NCBI GenBank assembly: GCA_021817945.1
Contig: JAKAFL010000009.1
Location: forward strand, 27,179 to 91,178
Source: a bacterium
GTDB lineage: Bacteria > Verrucomicrobiota > Verrucomicrobiia > Limisphaerales > UBA11358
DNA: 64,000 nucleotides
Direction: 5' to 3'
Under the pieces are notes generated by a model, which did no database searches, was not told where the DNA came from, and was given only the letters and a program-made list of their open reading frames with translations. Shown one piece after another: positions 30,740-39,274 of this stretch; positions within the stretch are counted from its first letter, which is position 1, and the number at the start of each line of letters is the position of its first letter. Position numbers and translations under genes: made by a program.

Positions 30740-33094
30740 TCAGGGAAGTCCACCCACACCCAAGCTCGTGGTGGTATTGGCCTGTTGGAACCCGAAGCTC
30801 GTAACCACCGATTGCAAAACCGTGGCGCGCATCTGCGTCTGGCGCCCGCTGATGGTGGTGGCTTCCGGTTCAGCCAACTGCTCCACCCCGTCCCTTTGTT
30901 GAAGGGCCTGCAAAGCCACTTGAAAATTAGGCTGGGTAAAGATTCCAGTGATGGTCCCCAGGGTCGGCGCACCCAAGGTGTTTCTGAGCCCCGAGGTGAG
31001 GGATTGGTCATTGGCCGAAGGTTGAACTTCATTAGCCGTGGATGTTCCAGGGAACACACCCAGTGGATTGGCCGCAGACGGAGTGGTGTTGAGTGAGCTT
31101 GATGAACCACCCTGTCCTACAACACCCTGACCGATATTGAATTGACCCAAATACCACTGGAAGCCCAAAGCTTCGGAATTGTTTTCTGTAACCTCAATGA
31201 AACGCGCCTTGATGTGAACCTGTGGAGGTAATTGATCCAAGGCTTGAATGGCACGCTCGATGGTATCCAGATCATCTTCAGTCGCTTTCACAAATAATAA
31301 CCCCAAGCGATCATTGAAAAACACCGATTTACCAGGAGGACTCTGCAAATTGATCCCCAACGTGGTGAAAAAGTTACGGGCTGCAAGACTGACATCGGCA
31401 GACAGATTAACTGTGGTAATATACCTCAGGCCGCCTGCAGAGGTCGAAGTTCCGCCAGCACCACCGGGAAGGCCGCCTCTCGCCAAGGGATCCGTGGATC
31501 CGCCACCAGCGCCGCCAGCGCCGCCGGTTGCTCCGCCTCCACCACCCTGCGATCCAGCTTGGCGGGCTGCAGCAGCTCCAGGAACGGCATCCACCACGCC
31601 CAAAACACCCCCAGTATTCTGGGTCTGGCCACCAGCACCGGCACCACCACCCGCGCCGCCACCGCCGCCACCACCAGCACCACCACCGGCACCGCCGCCT
31701 GTGCTGGATGATTGCACAGAACCAAAGTTTTCAGCATCCACGCTCTCCAAACCGGAGTAGAACGTATTGGGATCCACCCTGAAGGTCCGCATCATCAACT
31801 GGGGTGTTTCAACTCCCTTGTCTGAAAACACCACGCCATAATCTTGAACGGAGTACTTGATGGAATGGCCGGATGGATGTTCCGCAACCAAAAGAATGGC
31901 ATCCAGCACCTCCGCCAAAGTGACGTCACTGAGGTCCAATTTGACTTGAACCGAGGAAATATCAATAGGCTCACTGCCGCCACCTCCGGCCGGGGAAGCG
32001 ACAGGCAATCCGGTATTCGGATCAATGGCTCCGCTTTGGGCTGTTGTCGGCGCAGGCAAAGGAGCAGGCGCTGCAAATCCGCCGCCGCCGCCACCCGCAC
32101 CTCCGCCAAAGTTGACCTGTGGAACGGCAATGGGAGGCCCTGATTCATCGGCATTAGGGTTAATGAGGAAATTGATTCCTTTCCGATCTGGATCCCGCAA
32201 CTTGGACTGTTCCGATAATTGGCGCAGCACTTCACTCAGTGGCAACCCATCAAAATTCACCTCATCCAAATGAATGCGGTTGAGCTTGTCCATGATGATT
32301 TGACGGCCCGGCCCGGTGTAAACCAAATCGTTGGTGGCGTATGGATTGGGAACGGGCAATTGCACATGCGGCGTTGGCAAAACCCACTGTTTTTCCACCT
32401 GGTCCATCCGCAAACGTGAATCGAGTGAGTGCTCGGCGGAATTGCGGGCATAATTTGCCTCGCCGATCAGGTTGAGATAGTAATAGGCGGCACGATTATC
32501 AGGATCCAATTTCAAAGCATCGCGAAGCTTTTGTTGCGCATCATCCAGTTTGCCCATTTCGTACAACACCTTGGCATCCTGCACCATGGTGGCCGCGTCC
32601 ACTTTCTGGGAGGCGATTTGGGGCACCTCGTCCATGATGGCTGGCGAGGGCAGCTTGCCCTTGAGCGAATCCAGGATCTGATCGTTTTTTTGCTTGAAAG
32701 CAATGGCAGCTTGGTTGGATGGGTCCGCCTTGAGCACCGCGTTCACCCGAACCTGAGCCTCGCGATAATCACCACGGCTTTGGGCATCCTGAGCCAGCAA
32801 CATGGAGGTAGTGCTTAGGCCCGCCACGGCTTGGGCGGTTTCGGTCTCAATGCCCGGACCAATCTGCTGGGCCAAATCCACGCACTCCTGATAGGCTTTC
32901 GCAGCGCCGAGAATGTCTCCCCGCTGGTAAATGGACTGGGCTTCGACCAACTTCTGCCTTAAAACGATCGTATTGGCCTGGTTTTCCACTGATTGATGCA
33001 CAGCCATGTCAATGGGTGTGCCCTGGGCCAGGGCAAGCGATGGAATCAAAAGCAGCGCGGATAATCCGAACGCTAAACAAGGTACTTTAATCAT
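30740..33094 (-). CDS. Secretin N-terminal part (Amuc_1098-like), ends inside the barrel domain
   Basis: The 784-residue protein has a signal peptide (MIKVPCLAFGLSALLLIPSL, cut near ALAQ) and TPR-like helices (about 30-230: KLDDAQQKLRDALKLDPDN). N-domains follow (MDKLNRIHLDEVNFDGLPL, VQVKLDLSDVTLAEVLDAIL, VKATEDDLDTIERAIQALDQ), interrupted by very long Gly-rich linkers encoded at about 31450-31715 and 32060-32110. The secretin domain begins (FIEVTENNSEALGFQWYL ... GVEQLAEPEATTISGRQTQM) but stops at LGVGGLP, before the conserved GPxLDVVP region found on the next gene. It is the homologue of the Akkermansia outer-membrane secretin of the Amuc_1098-1101 pilus locus, lying in the same gene order. 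It would form the periplasmic and first-barrel part of the pore. Confidence 0.88.
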   Translation of the reverse strand: MIKVPCLAFGLSALLLIPSLALAQGTPIDMAVHQSVENQANTIVLRQKLVEAQSIYQRGDILGAAKAYQECVDLAQQIGPGIETETAQAVAGLSTTSMLLAQDAQSRGDYREAQVRVNAVLKADPSNQAAIAFKQKNDQILDSLKGKLPSPAIMDEVPQIASQKVDAATMVQDAKVLYEMGKLDDAQQKLRDALKLDPDNRAAYYYLNLIGEANYARNSAEHSLDSRLRMDQVEKQWVLPTPHVQLPVPNPYATNDLVYTGPGRQIIMDKLNRIHLDEVNFDGLPLSEVLRQLSEQSKLRDPDRKGINFLINPNADESGPPIAVPQVNFGGGAGGGGGGFAAPAPLPAPTTAQSGAIDPNTGLPVASPAGGGGSEPIDISSVQVKLDLSDVTLAEVLDAILLVAEHPSGHSIKYSVQDYGVVFSDKGVETPQLMMRTFRVDPNTFYSGLESVDAENFGSVQSSSTGGGAGGGAGGGGGGGAGGGAGAGGQTQNTGGVLGVVDAVPGAAAARQAGSQGGGGGATGGAGGAGGGSTDPLARGGLPGGAGGTSTSAGGLRYITTVNLSADVSLAARNFFTTLGINLQSPPGKSVFFNDRLGLLFVKATEDDLDTIERAIQALDQLPPQVHIKARFIEVTENNSEALGFQWYLGQFNIGQGVVGQGGSSSSLNTTPSAANPLGVFPGTSTANEVQPSANDQSLTSGLRNTLGAPTLGTITGIFTQPNFQVALQALQQRDGVEQLAEPEATTISGRQTQMRATVLQSVVTSFGFQQANTTTSLGVGGLP

Positions 33095-33145
33095 GGCAAA
33101 ATCGGGTTCGTCAGAAAGCTGTTGGTAAGGGTGGAATATGCCAGC

Positions 33146-33937
33146 TCAGGGCGTATATGGCAACGTGTATTTTCTTTGGTTTGATTGGTCCTCTAAAACT
33201 AATTCATCCTGGTTGACATCCTGAACCAGATAATCCACTCCAGCGAATGATACCAAATCGCCCACTCGTTTTCCATTGAAAACCTTTTTTTCAGGAGCGT
33301 AACTGAAATCCGCCGAATAGGCGTCCACGCGCTGATAGGGTTTGCCCGGTTGAACGGTCACGATTTCGCCGGTATCAACCAGTTTTACCTTCAAGGCGCT
33401 TGGATTGGAGGGATCGCCGGAGACACTCAACAATTCAAAGGCATCGTTTTTATCCCCCACAGAGACGAAATGCTGTTCGGGGCGGCGTTTGTAAAGCTGT
33501 TTTTCGGCCTGCTTTTCGACATAGACCTGGTAACGCGCTCCAAATTCATTGGTCATGGTTTCATTGAAGGACAACTTGAAGTAAAGTGGGTGGATGCCTG
33601 TGACCTTGGCCGCGCCAGCGCCTATTTCATTGCCATTGCTGATCTTGATCAACGATCCATCCGCCGTCTTCTGCCATTCCATGGTGTTGAAAAGCTTGTT
33701 GGTGGTGTTGAAATCCAGGGTGTAATCCCCTTGAACCCTGGCAAGAGCCTGGGACTCCACCGAAAGATCCAAATCCGGCAACGGGGGGGCCGTGCGCTTG
33801 ATGTAGCCATTGGAACTGTTCACCATTGCCTCATGATCGGCGCTGATGTAAAAAAACATGAAGACAAGAACCCCGATCAGGCCCGCCAAAACGATGCCCA
33901 ACAGAATTTTTTCGTAATTTTTCTTGATGAAGTCCAT
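33146..33937 (-). CDS. Pilus-locus periplasmic protein (Amuc_1099-like)
   Basis: The 263-residue protein has one N-terminal membrane helix (KILLGIVLAGLIGVLVFMFF) right after a short basic segment (MDFIKKNYE), so the rest should sit in the periplasm. No enzymatic motif is visible. The C-terminal part (KRVGDLVSFAGVDYLVQDVN ... LEDQSNQRKYTL) may be a small beta domain similar to PilP. Its place between the Amuc_1100-like and secretin genes is the place of Amuc_1099 in Akkermansia. It abuts the upstream gene with no gap (stop at 33938, start at 33937), so the two are coupled. A role as inner-membrane-to-secretin connector is inferred from position. Confidence 0.75.
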   Translation of the reverse strand: MDFIKKNYEKILLGIVLAGLIGVLVFMFFYISADHEAMVNSSNGYIKRTAPPLPDLDLSVESQALARVQGDYTLDFNTTNKLFNTMEWQKTADGSLIKISNGNEIGAGAAKVTGIHPLYFKLSFNETMTNEFGARYQVYVEKQAEKQLYKRRPEQHFVSVGDKNDAFELLSVSGDPSNPSALKVKLVDTGEIVTVQPGKPYQRVDAYSADFSYAPEKKVFNGKRVGDLVSFAGVDYLVQDVNQDELVLEDQSNQRKYTLPYTP

Positions 33938-34942
33938 TTAGTTATTAGGCAATAGCTTCACAATTTCCACTTCCATTGTGGTGCGCAATAATTGCTCCTT
34001 GAGCACCGTCTGCAATCCACCCCGGGCCGAAACCGGTACCTGTGGCGCGGGTGTGGCAGGCGGGTATCCGGGGTATCCTCGCAGCGCGGGCGGATAGCCC
34101 GGCGTGGCAGGCGGGTATCCTGGATAAGCCGGGTTGCCAGGATTGCCCGGCATTTGATTTGGGTAAGCTCCCATGGGCATGCCCTGTGGCACCGATTGAT
34201 CTGTTCCCCCGTCGTTGGAGGCCGGTTCCACGTTGATCGAATGAACAATGAATTCATTTGATGAATTGGCGAAGGCACAGATGACCTTGGCAATTTCAGG
34301 CGAGAAGGACCGGAATGAAATCACATAGGGGGTTAGGATGGCCATGTCATTGGTGAAAGGTTGCATCTGTGCGTAGTCACTCTGCGGCCCATTGATATCA
34401 TCGTCCGACACATGCACCCGCTGAATGGAGTCCAAGGAATTGACCTGCGCGGAAAAAACCAGCTCAGAAATCGCTTTGACCTCTCCCAACTGTTGGGCCA
34501 AAGGATCCAAACTGCCGGCGGCAAACTGCATCAGCGGCTTTTGCGCATCAAAGGAAAACATATACTCAGGCGGCAGCATGACCCCGCTCGCTTGGGCATC
34601 CTTGGTCAATTGGGCCAGGGTACGTCGCAATGCGGCGGCAAACCGCTCGCTGGTGACGTTCCCATCTGGTATGGGGCTGATGGGTAAAAAATATCCACTG
34701 GTGGAGTGGATCCAGTCTTTAAGCTGTTTTTCCTGGTCCTTGGCCAGTTGTGCATTGTTGGCGCCTGGACCTGGTTTTTCATCAGCCAATTGTTTCAAGG
34801 TGCTGTAAATGTCTGCAAGCTTGCCTGAGGCATCTGAATTTTTGGAATACCCCTGATAGATGTAAAAACCCGCGCCTCCCAGTAAAACCAATGCAATGGA
34901 ACCGCCAACGACAAAAAATAAATTTCGCTTTATCCAGCCCAT
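33938..34942 (-). CDS. Amuc_1100-like pilus-associated protein (PilO-like)
   Basis: The 334-residue protein has an N-terminal membrane helix (NLFFVVGGSIALVLLGGAGF) followed by a coiled-coil-like segment (DIYSTLKQLADEKPG ... LAKDQEKQLKDW) and a ferredoxin-like fold region (LGEVKAISELVFSAQVNSLD, EFIVHSINVEPASN). This is the layout of PilO/GspM-type alignment proteins and of Amuc_1100 of Akkermansia. Near the C-terminus is a Pro/Gly/Tyr-rich tandem repeat (YPGYPPATPGYPP, then YPGYPPATP), encoded by direct DNA repeats at about 34051-34122. The stop lies 1 bp before the start of the upstream pilM-like frame end. With its neighbours it forms the inner-membrane platform of a type IV pilus-like machine. 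Confidence 0.85.
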   Translation of the reverse strand: MGWIKRNLFFVVGGSIALVLLGGAGFYIYQGYSKNSDASGKLADIYSTLKQLADEKPGPGANNAQLAKDQEKQLKDWIHSTSGYFLPISPIPDGNVTSERFAAALRRTLAQLTKDAQASGVMLPPEYMFSFDAQKPLMQFAAGSLDPLAQQLGEVKAISELVFSAQVNSLDSIQRVHVSDDDINGPQSDYAQMQPFTNDMAILTPYVISFRSFSPEIAKVICAFANSSNEFIVHSINVEPASNDGGTDQSVPQGMPMGAYPNQMPGNPGNPAYPGYPPATPGYPPALRGYPGYPPATPAPQVPVSARGGLQTVLKEQLLRTTMEVEIVKLLPNN

Positions 34943-34943
34943 A

Positions 34944-36815
34944 TTAAAAATCCAATGGTTTCAGAGGAGTCACATTCACTGTGAACGAGAACGTTCCGGT
35001 GGTATCATCCGTGGTGATTTGGCCCACGACCATGGTGGACTTGGGGTCCACCAGGTGCGAACTTTTAATGGCATCCCCCACAGCGTAGGCAATTTCCGGG
35101 TTGGCCGAAGGATCCACACTGGTGAGGCTGACCGCCCTGCAAAACAGGGTAACGGAGTTGGTGTTCGAACTGGAAATGGTGCCAAGCGCAGGAGCAGGTG
35201 CCGACGCAGGCGGACCGGACATTCCGGGCATTCCGGGCATCGCCCCTGGCACCGGGACTTGGTAATTAATCCCCATTTGAGGGGGAGCCCCTTGAGGGGG
35301 AGCGCCGACCCCGAGGGCCACCGAACCGGCCAGGCTGGGGTCCGTGGTCATTTTTTCAACCCACACCCCAACCTGCACTCCGGGCTTTTGAGCACCCAGT
35401 TTTCTAGCCACCTGATTCTCTGCATTGATCAGGGCCAGCCTCATGTCCGCCAGAAAATCACCCCAATAATACCTGTCCTGCAAAAAATCGGAGATTTGTT
35501 CGGCGGAATTTCTGGCATTTTGAAGTTTTTTGTAAGCTTGATTAAACGAGGTTGACTTGGCTTGGGCGGCATCCACCTGGGGCTGAATCCGGTCAATCTC
35601 CGCCTGCTTGCTGCCCGCCAATTGGTCAAAAAGAAAACCCACGGCAAAAGCCACCAGAACGAGACTGAAAACCGTGGCTGCCAGATAGGGTTTTTTCTCG
35701 TTCAAAGCCTGCCAGCGCAAGGTGCTTTCCGGCATTAAATTCATTTCCACCGGGCAATTGGCCAGATTGCGCAGGCCCAATCCGACCACCTCGCCAAAAC
35801 AGTGCGCCACACGCGACAACTCCTCCAAATTCACGGAGGAATCAATCTGCACATTTCGGAAGGGGTTGAAGTATTCCACCGGCAGGTTGAGTTTTTCCGC
35901 AAAAAACTGGGCTGTGTAAGGCATGATGGATGCCCCGCCTGAAAGAAAGAGGCGCTGGGGCGCCGAACCGCCCTGCTGGCCGCGGTAAAACTGCATGGTC
36001 TGGTTGACCTGAATGTGCAGTTTGGTCATGAACTGGCGGGCTATTTTTGAAATGGCCGCCTGATGAGGATTATCCGGCTCCTCGTAGGCCCCGCCCAAGC
36101 TGACAAAACCCTCGGCAATCTTGATCTTCTCCGCTTCATCAAACTTCAGCTTGGATTCATTGGCGAAGTCCTGGGTGATGGCATTGGCTCCAAGATTGAT
36201 GCTGCGGGAGAAGACTTTTCCCTTTTCAAAGAAAAGCAGGTTGCTGGTCTTTGCCCCAATATCCAGCAACATGGTGCAATCTTCCAAATCACTATAGTTG
36301 AATTTAAAGGCGTTGCACAAAGCCGCCATGGAGGCGTCGCACAATTGAAGCTTGAGTTTGGACTGTTCGGCCACCCGGAACAGGCCCTCCACGATTTCCG
36401 ACTTGATGGCCACCAGCAAAACTTCCAACTCACCACTCGCTGCGGAGCCTAGGATTTGATAATCCCAAACGACTTCTGACAAGGGAAACGGAACATTTTG
36501 CTGGGCCTCGTACTGGATGATCTGCCCCACTTTGCTGGCTTCCACCGGGGGTAATTTGACGAACTTGGAAAAAACATGAAAACCCGGGGCGCAGACATTC
36601 ACAAACTTGGGCTTCAAATCGCGTTCGGCGATCACCCCCTGCAAGGCTTGTTGGATGGCTTTTTCCCTGCTGGCTTCCTGCGAGCCTTCCAACCCGAGAG
36701 GTTGAATAATAAAACTCTTCAGGCAAAGCCCGCCTTCCTCATTGATTGCAAACTCAGCCAGCTTCAAGCTGCCCGCCCCAAAATCAATGGTCAAAAATGA
36801 CTTGATGTTCAACAT
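34944..36815 (-). CDS. pilM: PilM-like ATPase fused to a PilN-like membrane domain (Amuc_1101-like)
   Basis: The 623-residue protein has an actin/FtsA-like PilM domain (about 1-350). It includes FLTIDFGAGSLKLAEF (phosphate-1 motif), CTMLLDIGAKTSNLLFFE (phosphate-2), SRSINLGANAITQDFA and LFLSGGASIMPYTAQFF (adenosine motif). A membrane helix follows at about 378-398 (YLAATVFSLVLVAFAVGFLF), then a coiled coil (AEIDRIQPQVDAAQAKS) and a PilN-like periplasmic domain with a Pro/Gly/Met-rich linker (PGAMPGMPGMSGPP). In most bacteria PilM and PilN are separate. It is the first gene of the minus-strand operon, with a plausible sigma70 promoter 86-114 bp upstream. Confidence 0.9.
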   Translation of the reverse strand: MLNIKSFLTIDFGAGSLKLAEFAINEEGGLCLKSFIIQPLGLEGSQEASREKAIQQALQGVIAERDLKPKFVNVCAPGFHVFSKFVKLPPVEASKVGQIIQYEAQQNVPFPLSEVVWDYQILGSAASGELEVLLVAIKSEIVEGLFRVAEQSKLKLQLCDASMAALCNAFKFNYSDLEDCTMLLDIGAKTSNLLFFEKGKVFSRSINLGANAITQDFANESKLKFDEAEKIKIAEGFVSLGGAYEEPDNPHQAAISKIARQFMTKLHIQVNQTMQFYRGQQGGSAPQRLFLSGGASIMPYTAQFFAEKLNLPVEYFNPFRNVQIDSSVNLEELSRVAHCFGEVVGLGLRNLANCPVEMNLMPESTLRWQALNEKKPYLAATVFSLVLVAFAVGFLFDQLAGSKQAEIDRIQPQVDAAQAKSTSFNQAYKKLQNARNSAEQISDFLQDRYYWGDFLADMRLALINAENQVARKLGAQKPGVQVGVWVEKMTTDPSLAGSVALGVGAPPQGAPPQMGINYQVPVPGAMPGMPGMSGPPASAPAPALGTISSSNTNSVTLFCRAVSLTSVDPSANPEIAYAVGDAIKSSHLVDPKSTMVVGQITTDDTTGTFSFTVNVTPLKPLDF

Positions 36816-36900
36816 TCTAGTCCTGCCTCCGCTGCTTGCCTACGGAGTGCCATCCACCCCTTCGCATTGGTTCCAAGCAGTTTTTAAGGCAGAGCGAAAT

Positions 36901-36929
36901 GAATTATGGCAAAAAACCTTTTGCGTCAA
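36901..36929 (-). promoter_or_regulatory. Predicted sigma70-type promoter of the pilus operon
   Basis: On the minus strand TTGACG and TAATTC are separated by exactly 17 bp, about 85 bp upstream of the pilM-like start codon. The region 36930-37000 is AT-rich (TTATTAATAATG). No other good match lies between the promoter and the gene. This may drive the whole 36.8-21.3 kb minus-strand run, although an internal promoter at 29048-29159 is possible. Confidence 0.5.
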
Positions 36930-37136
36930 ACATTATTAATAATTTATTGGTAAAATTTCTGCCATTTCCGTCCCCAAAATCTGCCAAACACCCCAAAATC
37001 GCTCCAAAGCCGCTCGCAAACACCGTTTCCCCTCTGTTTGAAGCTAAAAAGGTTTGCTTCCAAGCCCCATTTTTGGCTTCATCTCTGGATGGTGCCGCCC
37101 AGCACGAGTTCCAAACCAGTCTCTAAACGCCGTCAG

Positions 37137-37400
37137 ATGAAGGTTTACTACACCGGAAAGGTGCAGGGCGTGGGGTTTCGTTACACCGCCAAAACGGTCG
37201 CAACGGGTTATGAAATCACCGGGCAGGTACGAAACCTGCTGGATGGGCGTGTGGAATTGATTGCGGAAGGTTGCGAAGAGGAATTGAATGCCTACCGCGC
37301 GGCCCTGCGTGAAGCGGGTCTGGGTGGATTAATACAAGATGAACAAGTGCTGTGGTGCGAGCCAATGAATCAAATGCGCCATTTTGAAATTTCCCGATAA
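37137..37400 (+). CDS. acyP: Acylphosphatase
   Basis: The 87-residue protein (ATG at 37137, MKVYYTGKVQGVGFRYTAK) has the acylphosphatase signature with the catalytic Arg in GVGFRY and the Asn in VRNLLDGRVELIAEG. It hydrolyses carboxyl-phosphate bonds. An in-frame ATG at 37089 would add 16 residues; the family's usual length is about 90, so I prefer the shorter form. The stop is 3 bp before the next gene, so the two are probably co-transcribed and divergent from the pilus operon. Confidence 0.92.
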   Translation: MKVYYTGKVQGVGFRYTAKTVATGYEITGQVRNLLDGRVELIAEGCEEELNAYRAALREAGLGGLIQDEQVLWCEPMNQMRHFEISR

Positions 37401-37403
37401 TAA

Positions 37404-38126
37404 ATGAAATACGCGATTATAGCCGATATTCACGGCAACCTTGATGCATTTGAGGTGGCGTTGCAGGACATCAAGTCACAAAGCATCAGCCAGATTGTCT
37501 GCCTGGGTGACGTGGTGGGTTACAATGCCCGCCCCAAGGAATGCCTGCGCATCGTGCGGGAGATGGGCATCCCCTGTGTGAAGGGCAACCATGACGAGTA
37601 TTGCAGCAGCTCGGATCACTTGGAAGGGTTCAACCCGCATGCCGCCGATGCCGTCCATTGGACCCGTAACCAATTGGATGATGATGACAAGAAATGGCTG
37701 CGTGATTTGAAGCACACCCGCATCGCGGGCAATTTCACGCTGGTTCATGCCACCTTGGATGCCCCTGAACGCTGGGGTTATGTGTTCGATAAGCTGGCGG
37801 CGGCGGCCAGTTTCCCGTACCAGACCACGCAGGTTTGTTTTTTTGGCCACACCCATGTGCCCGTGGCATTCATGCGCGATACGGTGGTCCGTGGTGGAAC
37901 CTATTCCAAGTTCAAGGTGGACCCGGCCAAGAAATACTTTGTCAATGTCGGCGCCATAGGCCAGCCGCGGGACAACAACCCCAAGGCGGCCTATGTTGTC
38001 TATGACACGGACGCCAGCACCATAGAATTAAGGCGCCTGGATTATGACATTCCGGCGGCCCAGGCCAAGATTCGCGAAGCAGGCCTTCCGGAGAGGCTGG
38101 CGGAACGTCTGGCCTACGGACGTTGA
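37404..38126 (+). CDS. Metallophosphoesterase (YfcE/calcineurin-like)
   Basis: The 240-residue protein has all the metal-binding blocks of the calcineurin-like phosphoesterase fold: IIADIHGNLDAFE, CLGDVVGYNARP, VKGNHDEYCSS, LVHATLD and FFGHTHVPVAF. The C-terminal domain contains VGAIGQPRDNNPKAAYVVYD, typical of the ApaH/PrpE-like stand-alone phosphodiesterases of the Mj0936 type. The substrate cannot be told by eye; possibilities are cyclic nucleotides, phosphoproteins or Ap4A. It directly follows the acylphosphatase gene. Confidence 0.9.
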   Translation: MKYAIIADIHGNLDAFEVALQDIKSQSISQIVCLGDVVGYNARPKECLRIVREMGIPCVKGNHDEYCSSSDHLEGFNPHAADAVHWTRNQLDDDDKKWLRDLKHTRIAGNFTLVHATLDAPERWGYVFDKLAAAASFPYQTTQVCFFGHTHVPVAFMRDTVVRGGTYSKFKVDPAKKYFVNVGAIGQPRDNNPKAAYVVYDTDASTIELRRLDYDIPAAQAKIREAGLPERLAERLAYGR

Positions 38127-38221
38127 TGCGCGGCTCCCGGCGGAGCCTGCCAGTTGGTTTAAACCATGGGATGCCGGCCTGTTGAATTGGTCTCCTTGTC
38201 ATCCTCCACCGGGTCAATCCA

Positions 38222-39250
38222 TTGAAAATCCTGATCCTCAAACCCAGCTCCCTCGGGGATGTGGTTCAGGCTCTTCCGGTGCTGCGGTTCCTCAGATTGT
38301 ACCTGCCCAAGGCGGAGATTTATTGGTGGATTGATGCCAGCCTGGCTTCCTTGCTGGATGGCGATCCAGACCTGACCGGTGTGGTGCGATTTGAGAGGCG
38401 GCGCTGGGTTCATCCACGGTATTGGCCTGAAATAATGGAAAGCATCCGTTGGATGCGGTCCTGCGGTTTTGATTGGGTGATTGACTTGCAGGGGCTCCTT
38501 CGAAGCGCCGCTTTTGGCTGGCTGGCACGAGGTGATTTCCTGGTGGGCCTGGACGATTCCCGGGAGGGGGCCAATGCTTTTTACGACCTGGCAGTGCCGC
38601 GACCCTCGCCGCTGACCCACGCAGTGGACTGGTACCTGGCTGTCTTGAAAAAGCTGGATGTTCCCACGCACTCCCCATTCATCTGGCTGGCGCCACAACC
38701 CCGGATAGCGACTGCCATGGAAGCTCGCTGGCCCCAAAAGAGCGCCCGTTGGATCGTCCTGCAGCCCGGGGCGCGATGGGCCAATAAACGGTGGCCTGCG
38801 GGGCATTTTGCCAAGCTGGTTCAGGAACTGGCATGCCGGGATTCCTCCTTGCATTTTGCCATCATCGGAAGCGCATCAGAGAGCCCCTTGGGAAATGCCG
38901 TTCAGGAGGCATGCCCTGGTCGCAGCTTGAACCTGTGCGGCCAGACCACCCTTCCTGAAATGGTGGAATGGATACGTAGAAGCATGCTCCTCGTCACGAA
39001 TGACTCAGGTCCCATGCATGTGGCCGCCGCATTGAACCGTCCAGTGGTGGCTTTGTTTGGCCCCACGGACCCCAGGCGCACCGGGCCTTACGGACAGTGG
39101 GACCATGTTTTGCGCCTGCCCCTGCCCTGCTCACCCTGCCTGAAATCCACCTGCCACAGGCATCCCGCCCACGAATGCCTTGAAACTCTCACTCCATTCA
39201 TGGTCCTGGAGCAGGTTTCCCGTTTGCTCACGCCGCCCCCGGCCCATTGA
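38222..39250 (+). CDS. Glycosyltransferase family 9 (heptosyltransferase-like)
   Basis: The 342-residue protein starts with a TTG codon at 38222 (read as MKILILKPSSLGDVVQALPV); no ATG or GTG fits the start of the family. The N-terminal Rossmann domain begins with the WaaC/WaaF-type SSLGDVV motif. The C-terminal domain has VLQPGARWANKRWPAGHFA, TLPEMVEWIRRSMLLVTNDS, GPMHVAAALNRPVVALFGPT and a Cys-containing CSPCLKSTCHRH segment common in this family. It should transfer a heptose or similar sugar to lipopolysaccharide core on the inner membrane, which fits a Gram-negative envelope. No other LPS gene is adjacent. Confidence 0.9.
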   Translation: MKILILKPSSLGDVVQALPVLRFLRLYLPKAEIYWWIDASLASLLDGDPDLTGVVRFERRRWVHPRYWPEIMESIRWMRSCGFDWVIDLQGLLRSAAFGWLARGDFLVGLDDSREGANAFYDLAVPRPSPLTHAVDWYLAVLKKLDVPTHSPFIWLAPQPRIATAMEARWPQKSARWIVLQPGARWANKRWPAGHFAKLVQELACRDSSLHFAIIGSASESPLGNAVQEACPGRSLNLCGQTTLPEMVEWIRRSMLLVTNDSGPMHVAAALNRPVVALFGPTDPRRTGPYGQWDHVLRLPLPCSPCLKSTCHRHPAHECLETLTPFMVLEQVSRLLTPPPAH

Positions 39251-39274
39251 CCCGTCCGGGCTTGATGCATTTCA

